Assembly (NCBI GenBank): GCA_033032865.1
Contig: JAWHQI010000165.1
Coordinates: 3,049,001-3,113,000, forward strand
Length of the DNA stretch: 64,000 bases
Direction of reading: 5' to 3'
From: Dactylorhiza incarnata
Lineage: Eukaryota; Streptophyta; Magnoliopsida; Asparagales; Orchidaceae
Positions 55,543-64,000 of this stretch are shown piece after piece; position 1 is the first letter of the stretch; every line of letters starts with the position of its first letter. The notes beneath the pieces are model-generated. The model saw only the letters and a list, made by a program, of their open reading frames with translations. It had not been told where the DNA came from and searched no databases. A program made the translations under genes and the position numbers.

Positions 55543-57824
55543 ATGGCCCCGTGTCTTAGGGCTAAGATCGGCGTCGGATGTGAGCTCGAAAGGTTAGGTC
55601 TAATCGATCTTTCGGACGACTTTCAGAATCTTTTCTATCTCTTAGATGCAGCCGGGTTATCTTTTATTTTGGAACATCCTTGTCGTATTCTATTCAGAGA
55701 GGTAGAGGATTTCTTCCTAAATGTGAAAGTTGTCAAGGAGGGGAGAATGTTAATCTCCTTTGTAAATAATCTGAAGATTAAGATTTCCACCTAATCTTTG
55801 ACAAAATATCTATGGCTTCCAGTGATAGATACTGAAGATGACCTAGATGATGATGATTGGGATAGAACTATGACATTTTGTGCTTTAGAAAAGGGATATA
55901 CTGCTGTTAGAAGACAGAAGATGAATGATGTTGGTAAGCTATTGGTTGACATTATTTCTAAGGTCCTTCTCTGCAGGACAGGCAGTTTAGGATATGTTTC
56001 TGAAGATGTGTTTTGCTTGATAATGGCTATTGTGACTGGAAAGAAGTGTGACTGAGCCACTCTTCTTCTTATTAAGATTAAAGCAAGTCTCCTTGCTCCA
56101 AACAATGCAAGGATACTTTCTTTGTATCTGAATCAGATGAACCCAGTAGTGTTTGACATGTCTAAAGGTGCAGTCATTCATCATCTAAAGAAGATCAATG
56201 TCCCCTCAATTCAAAGGTGGGACATTAGGATTACCAAGCCAGGTAATGCAAGTGCAAGTTCCCAGGGGAGCCTCTTCCTTCTGTCAATTCTGAACTTCAG
56301 AATGTGACTCCAGATACAGTTCCAGCTCCTCCTTCTGATACACCTTCTTTAGTTGTTACTTCAACTCCAGCACAGCAATCAGCTCAGCAAAAAGTCCCAG
56401 ATTCACCTTATCAAGATGATGTCATTCCATCTCCTTCACCTCCTCCATATGTTGTTGTTGAGAATATTTAGACTGCAGCTATTGACAGTACAATTGCTGA
56501 CATTCCTAATGAGATTCATCAAGAAAACCTTGAAAAGCACAGTCCCAGTGGTCAAAGGACAGGGTCTGGTGCTGATTTTGATTTTTTCACTGGAGCAGAT
56601 GATGACTCTGTTCATGGAACATCTCCTTCCCCAACACATGTTGAGGGGGAGCAAGTGTTATTGTTGGACACAAACAAGGATGCTCAAGGAGAGCTAGTTT
56701 GTGATGAAGATGGTCAGGTTAAAGTGTCTTCTCCTAAAGTTGTAAGTTCAGTGTTTATTGAAGAAATTCCTGAAGATGTTCAACCTGCTTTCATTCCTTC
56801 TCCTCAGTTTGAAGAAGACTCACTTCTTGGTAAGATTGCGTTATTACTTAAGAGACAAAGTGACAAGTTTAATTCTTCTTTTAAGGAAATTCATGCTAGA
56901 ATTTCAGATGTTGAAAAAGAGATGAATAAGAAATTTGCTGAATCAAAAGATAGTACTGACAAGCTTAAAGAAGTTGTCATTCAAGGAGGTAAAGCTATAG
57001 ATCACACCATTAAAGGTGTAGCAGCAGTTCTGGAAGAAGTAATTCAGGTCAGAAAAACTCAAGAATCCCAGACTTCAATGGCTAAAGAAAGTTCTTTCAG
57101 GTTTATTGATGAAGTTGGAATGTTCAAGGAATCTGTCCTCCAAACTCTATCTGTAGAAGTCAGAAAGGGGGAGGATAAAATGGCAGAGCTCTTGGATAAT
57201 CAAGCTTCTCAGCTCCAAAGAAATGTTGGTGATCAATTTGAGCAGTTGAATGTTTGTGTTCAGAAGCAAATTGCAGATGTAAGTTCCTATACTTTCAAAA
57301 CTGCAGTTTGGCTTCACAATGAAATCTTTCCAGAATTGCAGGTTCACAATGTTCATCCTCCTCAATTCTCTCCCAGGCCTGAAGTCCAACCTCAGCTTGT
57401 TCCTCCTGTGGATTCTTCTCAGGTGTGTGCTTCTGATCATTCTGCAGAACCTTCTGTGAGGCCTAGTTCCAAGAAGAGAAAATTTGGTGAAGGTCCTTCT
57501 GCAAGCAGGGTTGTTCCAGGTTCTAGTTCAGCATGTTCTGGTAAAGCAGTAGCTGAAGAAGTTTTTCCTGAAGTATGGAGTCCAGTCTCCAAAATCATTA
57601 TTTTTGATACTTTAAAGTTAGTAGAAGAAGGTGGCATGAAATCTTCTGATTATTACAGTTATTCTGAGTGGAAAAAGTATGACACAAGCAAGACAAAGAG
57701 AAGGATTCACTTCAGCACTTATGGTCACAACAATCCTAAAGCTCCAGTCCCTCGTCCAAAGTACTTTCCTAAGCCATTTGCTTATTTTACAAGACAAGAG
57801 CAGAAGAGAAGTTACAATGCCTAA
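55543..57824 (+). pseudogene. Element F: extra ORF after pol, about 760 codons, broken
   Basis: The frame 55543-56307 is continuous except for TAA at 55792-55794 and TGA at 56053-56055. A frameshift near 56270 leads to a second frame with one TAG at about 56469 and an open 389-codon end (56655-57824). The N-terminal half is globular. The middle is Pro/Ser/Asp-rich. The C-terminal half has a long coiled coil (LLKRQSDKFNSSFKEIHARISDVEKEMNKKF...), then a Ser/Pro and basic stretch (KKRKFGEGPS, a possible nuclear signal) and a Tyr/Phe-rich tail. No signal peptide or membrane helix is evident. SIRE elements carry an extra, env-like ORF at this place; I do not know its function here. Confidence 0.65.
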
Positions 57825-58013
57825 AGAAAAGCTTATGAGTTCCATCAAATCTTTTGATGATTCTGATTGTGTGAACATTAAATCATTTTAACAATCTTAA
57901 TCATATATAGTTTTTGATTTTGTTGCTCATTTTGTTTTTTTATTCTTTCTCTGTGTTGTGTAGTTTATCTGTTTTATTTTGTTAAAATTCATCTTAGTTT
58001 TAGGGTTCTGATT

Positions 58014-58032
58014 TCTACAAATAGGGGGAGAT
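58014..58032 (+). other. Element F polypurine tract
   Basis: CTACAAATAGGGGGAGAT directly before the LTR; near-identical in form to that of D (ATAGAGGGAGAT). Confidence 0.9.
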
Positions 58033-59816
58033 TGTTGGGAATTGTATCCACAATTACCTTGATTTGAAGAAGTCCCCTTGAACTAAGTTGAATTGAGTTT
58101 GTATTTGATGTTGCTCTCTAGTAATGTGTTTGCAGGTTTTTAAATGGCTAAGTACAAACCAATGTCAGGTTTCAATGGGTCATCAAACACAGGCATATGC
58201 AATGTAATTCCTCATTGTATGGACCAAGGTGTTGATTCATATGAAATCTCTCTTTGGATGTACTTTTTATTCAAACACAAAGGAAGAGCTAAAGGGAGGT
58301 GTTGTTGTTCTGTGTTCAGGAAGAAACAGAAATTTTTCTAAGTAATTTCTGCGTTCGACGATTTGAGCTGAGTTCGTCGATCTCAGTTCGACAAACGGAA
58401 GCATTTTAGTTGAGCTCTGTTCGTTGGTCAGTTTAACTGGAAATCTCAGTTCTGCGTTCGTCGATCTCAGTTCGACGAACTGAATGAACTTCGTCGATCT
58501 CCGTTCGACGATCAGAAGTTTTAGTCGACCGCCGGTTCGCCTAAGTTAAAGTTGTTTTCGTCGATCTCAGCTTTATTAAGCTTCTATGTCTTCTGATAAA
58601 TAAAATGAGTTCGTCGAACTCAGTTCTAAGATTTTTTTTCAGGCCGAGGATTTGACTCTATGTTGTTTTGTTTCTCCAATTCTTTTCTCGAGAAGTCTAT
58701 ATTTCTCGAAGATGTTTTTTTCTCTATCCCGTAAATCCTTCTATTTTTCTTTTCGAAGCCTAAGCCTATTTATTTCTCGAGAAATCCTTTGCTCTCAAGA
58801 AATTAATTGTTTTGTTCTTAAATCTATTTTTCTCAGTAACTCATTTATTTCCTGAGAAGTTATTTGTTCTAGAGAAATTAATTCTGCTTGTTCCTTATCC
58901 TGTTTTTATCAGAAACTATTTTATTTCTCGAAAAGTCCTTATGTTCTCGAGAAATTTATTCCAATTCTGAAATCATTTTTCAATTCCTTTTGACGGGACG
59001 TAATTTCCGTCTTTTTATTCTGACGGCTCTTTTTGTTTTCTTTTAAGGTTTATTCTACCTTAACTAATGTCGTTAAGTCCTTTATTATAAAAGGCACTCA
59101 TTCTTAGTTCCAAAGAAACAATTCATTATTGTATTTCGCTCAAGCCCTAATTTCTCCTGTCGCTCCAAGAAACACGAGTTAGTGCCGCCTACTGTTCGAA
59201 AAGCTGGAGATCGATCAGCTGTTCTAAATCAGTCATCTCCAGTTGATCTGTAGGTTCGATTGATCACTGCTCCTTCATCTACAGTTTCTATTGGATCAAA
59301 TCAAATCAAAGAAGGCCAGATCTGAGTTTTATTGTTCTTCCTCATCTACAATTAGTCAAAGCTTTTCAAGCCTCAAGAAGGAAGAAGATCTCAAGGCCTT
59401 TTTAGATCTGGTTATGTATTGATAAACTTGTATCAATTCTTTATTACATTTGTTTGTAGGAGAAGTTTTCTCCGAGTTGTAGGAGAGGTTATTCTGCGAG
59501 TTGTAAGAGAGAGTTTCTCTCTGAGTTTGTAAGAGATTTGTCTCCGAGATTGTAGGAGTGTTGACTATGAGATTATAGGATCTTTCTTGATCCGAGATTT
59601 AGTGAAGTAGTCAAGTCTAGCTGTGGTGCTAGATTGGCGAGGCCGGCAAGTGGAGTACCCAAGAACGGGGAACCACTATAAATTTCTGTGTTATCTGTGA
59701 TTGTGGTTTGCTTGGTGTGCGTTCTATTTTATTAAGTTCTTCAATTCCGCAAAAGACGCAGTTATCAACCTATTCACCCCCCTCTAGGTGATTTAGGTTG
59801 GCAACTAGATACTTCA
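58033..59816 (+). repeat. Element F 3' LTR
   Basis: 1784 bp, starts TGTTGGGAATTG; the end TACTTCA is chosen by analogy with CACTTTCA of D, both after CACCCCCCTCTAG. U3 has TTCGTCGA/TTCGACGAA dyads at 58350-58620 and TTTCTCGAGAA motifs at 58684-58965. TATAAAT lies at 59677-59683. The 65- and 67-codon frames in it are not conserved coding. Confidence 0.85.
59677..59683 (+). promoter_or_regulatory. TATA box, LTR F
   Basis: TATAAAT in the context ACCACTATAAATTTCTGTG, matching the position of the box in D (ACTACTATAAAATC). Confidence 0.6.
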
Positions 59817-60021
59817 GGGACAAACTCAAAGTCCAAACTTAATTATAATCGGTTCGGTTTTCTCAGTTTACCGACCCTATAAACCGAAACTGAACCGAAT
59901 AGTTTTAGTTTTCATCCCCCCTAAACCGAAACCGAACCGAACTGATCGGTTCAGTCCAAATTCGATTCGGTTTGGATCGGTTCTTGTCTGTTTGATCAGT
60001 TTTGGTTTTTTGTGCACACCC
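59817..60021. mobile_element. GGTTCGGTTT-rich hAT-like fragment
   Basis: Alternating CGGTTCGGTTT and AAACCGAACCGAA blocks end at the right in TTTTTTGTGCACACCCCTAA, inverse TTAGGGGTGTGCAC, a common end of plant non-autonomous hAT-like elements. A matching left end is not found; the fragment directly adjoins the F LTR. It removes the end of element G's pol. Confidence 0.55.
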
Positions 60022-61310
60022 CTAAATGCCATGTTCTTTCAAATAATTCAAAAGAGCGTGTCTCAGTCGTACATGTCGTCTCTTAGTGTTAAAGAGGGCA
60101 TTCTTAACAACTTGGACTGCTGCCTGATTATCACAGTACAGGCTTAAGGAATTGACTTGTAGTCTAGACAAGGGAATGTCTAGAATCAAATTCCTGATCC
60201 AGTCTGCCTCTTCACCAGCTGAAGCTAAGGCAAATAACTCAGCTTCCATAGACGACAGAGCTATACAAGTCTGTCTTTTAGATTTCCAAGTAACGAAAGC
60301 TCCAACCAAGGTGAATTAAATCCACGGGTGGACTTATTGTTTTCAACTTCTGAACACCGGGAGGCATTAGAGTATCCTTCCAAAGTAAGAGGGTAACCAG
60401 TGTAGTACATAGCATGATCTTTAGTACCTTTGAGGTACCTCATCAACCGTTCTAAGGCATCCCAATGCTCTTTGCCTGGACTACTGGTAAAACGGCTCAG
60501 CATGCCTACAGAGAAGGTAATGTCTGGTCTAGTGCAACTTGTGGCGTACATGTGACTTCCAATGATCTTCGAGTACTTTACTTGATCAACACTTGTCCCT
60601 TCATTCAGACTCATCTTGACATTCAGATCAACTGGTGTTTCAACAGCCATACAGTCTCTATAATCCCAGGTAGAGAGGATTTGCTCTATGTAATGAGCTT
60701 GACTTAGAGTGACACGTCCCTTGTCTACTCTAACTTTCATACCTAGTAGGGTATCCACATGAACAATGTCCTTCATATCAAATGCTTTTGCGAGAGTAGA
60801 TTTAATATCCCTCACGACAGCAAGATCTGACCCCAGAATCAATATATAAGCATATGATGACTGTTTGGTTTGACATCGAGCGGTAATAGAGACACTTTTC
60901 TGAGAGACTGAACTGAAATCCAACGCTCTTTACCACTTGATCAAACTTCATGTGTCACATCTTAGGCGTTTGTTTAAGCCCATAGATGGATTTGTCTAGC
61001 TTGCATACTTTATCCTTTAGATCTCTATGAACATAACCTTCAGGTTGTGTCATGCAGATCTCTTCATCAAGCTCTCCATTTAAGAAGGCTGTCTTTACAT
61101 CCATCTGATGAACAAAAAAGTTCTCGATATAAGTTAAGGCTAGATGAATCCTAATAGTGGATAGGTGTCATACAGGTAAATAGACGTCAAAATAATCAAT
61201 TCCTCATGTTGTTTATAACTCTTGGCTACTAGACGTGCTTTGTATCTGGCCATAGACTCATCACTGTGCAATTTCTTCTTTAATACTCACTTGCATCCTA
61301 GGACTTTAGC
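60022..61310 (-). pseudogene. Element G: copia RT and RNase H, broken, 3' end lost
   Basis: Read right to left. Scattered RT parts at about 60960-61300 (KARLVAKSYKQ- and QMDVKTAFLNGELDEEICMTQ-like segments on the minus strand). Then 60923-60261 with AYILILGSDL where the YVDD box should be (VDD lost), LGMKVRVDKG, YSKIIGSHMYATSCTRPDITFSVGMLSRF and the RNase H start. 60309-60022 has SKRQTCIALSSMEAELFALASAGEEADW and CDNQAAVQVVKN...KRRHVRLRHALL. The frame stops at 60022-60024 inside the TTAGGGGTG end of the adjoining transposon. Distinct from D, B and F; lineage not assigned. Confidence 0.85.
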
Positions 61311-62391
61311 TCCTTATTGGTAGGTCCACTAGATGCAAAGTGTTGTTTTGTAGCAGCGAATTCATCTCATCACCGATGGCTTCTGCCCACATTAATGCAT
61401 CTTTAGATCTCATTGCTTCCTGATAGGAGAATGGATCATCCTCTAAGTGGTAGGTGACGAAATTCTTACCAAAATCCTTAGGGATTTTATCTCTTGTAGA
61501 TACTCTAAGAGGAATAGGTTTCTCCTCTAGAGGTTGGGTAGCAGTTCTAGAGAGGTTAGCTTCAAGTTCTATAGTAGATTTTGAGATCATGTCAGTAGAC
61601 CCGGAATGGTTAAGCCATGATCTTTGATAAATTTATCTACAAAGAAAATAACATATCTAGACTCTATCACTGTATTAGTGGACAGATCCAAAAACCAGTC
61701 AGCTGCACTGTCTTCTGCACTTCCTAGATAGACACAAGTTATCATTTTAAGTCCCACCTTAGGCCTCTTAATGTCTTATATCCACACATAAGCAATACAT
61801 CCCCAAGTCTTAAGAGTGTCATATCTACAAGGATGGTCATGTCACAACTTATACGGAGTGGAATTGAGCTTTGAGTGAGCCACTCTATGCAGAATGTGAT
61901 TCGCAGTTAGGAATGCTTCCCCCCAAAAGGTATTAGCCATGTCAGCTGTGAAGAGCATATAATTTAATATTTCTGTCAAAGTTCTATTCTTACGCTCAGC
62001 AACACCATCTGACTGGGGTGAGTCAGGAGCTGTAGTTTCAAGAATTATGCCCTCAAAGGCACAAAACTCCCTAAACTCAGTTGCAGTGTATTCTCCTCCT
62101 CAATCACTTCTAAGTCTCTTAATCTTTAGATTTAACTGATTTTCTACTCGAGATTTGATGATCTTAAAGGTTTCGAATGTCTCATCTTTCGATTTCAATA
62201 GGTAAACATGACAATATCTAAAAAAAATCGTCGATGAAGGTAATTTGATAATTCCTTCCCCCTCTAGTGGCATGACTACGAAAATCACAGAGGTCGGAAT
62301 GAATCAACTCCAGAAGTTGTGTGCTTCTAGAAACTGTCTTGTAAGGGTTTCCAGTGATTTTAATCTAGGCACAAACCTCGCACATATCAAA
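61311..62391 (-). pseudogene. Element G: integrase and linker, broken
   Basis: Minus strand. The linker 61590-61306 has RVSTRDKIPKDFG and YQEAMRSKDALMWAEAIGDEMNSL, the RT lead-in. Integrase pieces lie between 61620 and 62391: 62288-62100 shows YLLKSKDETFETFKIIKSRVENQLNLKIKRLRSD, the strand up to the second catalytic Asp; downstream, GVAERKNRTL-like and YAAYVWNRVPHKA-like features are readable in changing frames. Multiple stops. Confidence 0.8.
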
Positions 62392-62929
62392 TCAAATAGA
62401 AAGATCTAATGGGATGTTGTGACTCTTAGCTAGATCTCGCATTTTCTTATAGTGAAAGTGTCCAAGTCTATTATGTAATAGCTTTGAATCTAACAGTGAT
62501 GAACTCACTTGATTTATGCACTCATTGTCTAGGCTAAGTCTATACATTCGATTGATCGGGTAAGCGCATCCAAAGTTGTGAGAATTAACAGTTAATGTTA
62601 TTCTACCATTTGTGATTGTGAAGGACATCTCAGGCTTATCAAGCAAACTCATAGAAATTAATTTTTTGTTAAATTAGGAACCACTTTAACATGTTTCAAA
62701 ATTAAAGTTTTAACTGAAGAGAGGACTAGCTCTGTTGTCCCAGCATGAGTAACATCTGTCTCTCCTCCATTGCAGTTTTCAACTCTGTCTCAGACTGCTC
62801 TGACCTCTGAAAGAAGACTTCTGTCATTTGTAACGTGACAGGTAGCCCCGCTGTCCAGCCACCACTCAGAAGATGCACCGCGGTGACTACTCCCAATCAT
62901 AGCCACGAAGGACTTGGGATCAGAGTTGT
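62392..62929 (-). pseudogene. Element G: protease and pre-integrase finger
   Basis: Minus strand. The protease active site WWLDSGATCHVTND lies at about 62818-62862 (out of frame with neighbours), followed by a stop in the AV-DRVENCNGG stretch. 62652-62392 is open and holds the pre-integrase part (YRLSLDNECINQVSSSLLDSKLLHNRLGHFHYKKMRDLAKSHNIP, with the HH pair). The upstream side ends at 62930, where an LTR is inserted. An identical fragment of the protease region recurs at 63489-63672. Confidence 0.85.
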
Positions 62930-63488
62930 TGTTGGGAAAAACTCCTTGGATTTAACTTAACAAATAATCTAAAGTGATTTTAACTCTTAGGTTTTAATTA
63001 CCCATTATATAGTGAGGGTAATTTGGTCATTAGATGTCTTAGGATATCACACACAACTTGGAGTGTCAAGACCAGAGCAAGATAAGCATAACTTGGGTTA
63101 AGTTAACAATTGCGTCAAATAGTATTCGACGCAACTTTGACTTCATGTCGACGTAACTTAGACTAGATGTCCAAGCAACTCAAACCCTCTGTCAAAGTAT
63201 ATCAAGTCGACACTACGTCGAATATGATTCGACGTAGATAAAGGAGCATGTCAAAGTTATCTTAGAAGTCAACGCAACCTTGACTTCAATTCGACGCAGA
63301 AGGAAGTATCTATCGAAGCCATCTGAAGTCGACGCAAACGTCGACTACAATTCGACGCAGATGATGAAGTTCAAAGTCAAGCCTTCAAATTGACGGTTAC
63401 GTCGATAAGTAATCGACGTAGTGTCGATATCAGAGTTCAACCAGAGCTTGAAGGAATTCAAAGCTGCTCTTACAAGAACTCGAAGGCT
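62930..63488 (+). repeat. LTR fragment of the solo-LTR family (plus orientation)
   Basis: It starts TGTTGGGAAAAACTCC and follows the inverse of 38784 leftward: the TAACTTAACAAAT stretch, the ATGTCTTAGGATATCACAC segment and the GTCGACG motif array (63110-63430). It breaks after about 559 bp, where the duplicated G fragment begins. The rest of the LTR and any element behind it are not in the window. Confidence 0.88.
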
Positions 63489-63672
63489 TGAGTAACATCT
63501 GTCTCTCCTCCATTGCAGTTTTCAACTCTGTCTCAGACTGCTCTGACCTCTGAAAGAAGACTTCTGTCATTTGTAACGTGACAGGTAGCCCCGCTGTCCA
63601 GCCACCACTCAGAAGATGCACCGCGGTGACTACTCCCAATCATAGCCACGAAGGACTTGGGATCAGAGTTGT

Positions 63673-64000
63673 TGTTGGGAAAAACTCCTTGGATTTAACT
63701 TAACAAATAATCTAAAGTGATTTTAACTCTTAGGTTTTAATTACCCATTATATAGTGAGGGTAATTTGGTCATTAGATTTCTTAGGATATCACACACAAC
63801 TTGGAGTGTCAAGACCAGAGCAAGATAAGCATAACTTGGGTTAAGTTAACAATTGCGTCAAATAGTATTCGACGCAACTTTGACTTCATGTCGACGTAAC
63901 TTAGACTAGATGTCCAAGCAACTCAAACCCTCTGTCAAAGTATATCAAGTCGACACTACGTCGAATATGATTCGACGTAGATAAAGGAGCATGTCAAAGT
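63673..64000 (+). repeat. Second copy of the LTR fragment
   Basis: Repeats 62930-63257 with one substitution; cut by the window end. Confidence 0.92.

Larger units (their letters stand above)
51208..59816 (+). mobile_element. Element F: SIRE-like copia, 5' truncated, with extra ORF
   Basis: It starts within gag (about 51220) with no 5' LTR, primer-binding site or gag N-terminus. It continues with protease, integrase, RT and RNase H to 55024, then a 3-kb 3' part with an extra reading frame, a purine tract (58014-58032) and a 3' LTR (58033-59816). The CTCGAG and TCGACGAA motifs link LTR and internal regions. The protein is about as close to D as to B by eye. The left boundary coincides with the hAT-like element, so the cause of truncation is unclear. 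Confidence 0.88.
62746..64000. repeat. 743-bp tandem duplication, second copy runs off the window
   Basis: 62746-63257 and 63489-64000 are the same sequence, 512 bp, with one difference seen (G at 63036, T at 63779). The unit contains 184 bp of element G protease followed by the first 559 bp of an LTR. Both copies keep the same junction (62930, 63673), so the LTR entered first and the junction was then duplicated. Confidence 0.95.

Noticed and set aside
55543..57824. Envelope glycoprotein gene in element F
   Set aside because: Position would fit an env-like ORF, but no signal peptide or membrane helix is visible; described only as an extra ORF.

Overview
This window is plant nuclear DNA, most likely from a eudicot (inferred). 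It is almost entirely nested LTR retrotransposons, with a few small DNA transposons and one intact nuclear tRNA gene. The retrotransposon primer-binding sites match initiator tRNA-Met, the pol domains are typical plant Ty1/copia and Ty3/gypsy types, and the transposons are PIF/Harbinger and hAT-like. I recognise no single-copy host protein gene.

Positions 1-41765 are a four-level nest, each level dated by its target-site duplication (TSD). Element A, an old Ty3/gypsy on the + strand (1-1502 and 39344-41765), was split by copia element B on the - strand (1503-39343, TSD CACCA). B then took three insertions. C (7066-14067, - strand) is a gag-only member of B's own family. D (14779-35438, + strand, TSD AAATT) is a SIRE-like copia. 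A solo LTR (37188-38784, TSD GACCG) sits in B's 5' LTR. D was in turn split inside reverse transcriptase by E (20882-31866, - strand, TSD TCATA), a young Tekay/Del-like chromovirus. E's two 2.76-kb LTRs differ at only 12 positions plus two short indels by eye. E has a complete gag, a nearly complete pol and a probable 78-nt intron between gag and protease.

From 41766 to 51199 lies lower-copy sequence. It holds a double-hairpin foldback element (45961-46399), tRNA-Gln(TTG) (47015-47086), a broken PIF/Harbinger transposon (47362-49152), a GC-rich MITE (49406-49626) and a hAT-like element (50089-51199). From about 51208 to 59816 is element F, a 5'-truncated SIRE-like copia with a long extra reading frame after pol. 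From 60022 to 62929 is element G, an antisense copia pol remnant. It is cut on the left by a GGTTCGGTTT-rich fragment and on the right by an LTR of the same family as the solo LTR. That last junction is tandemly duplicated with a 743-bp period running off the window.

The most unusual shared pattern is that several unrelated element families carry arrays of short self-complementary motifs: TTCGTCGA/TCGACGAA, GCGCTAGC, or TTTCTCGAGA. In the copia elements these recur at the same places: LTR U3, the gag-protease linker, and the tract after RNase H. The LTR arrays mostly lie upstream of a recognisable TATA box. All pol genes except E's are visibly broken.
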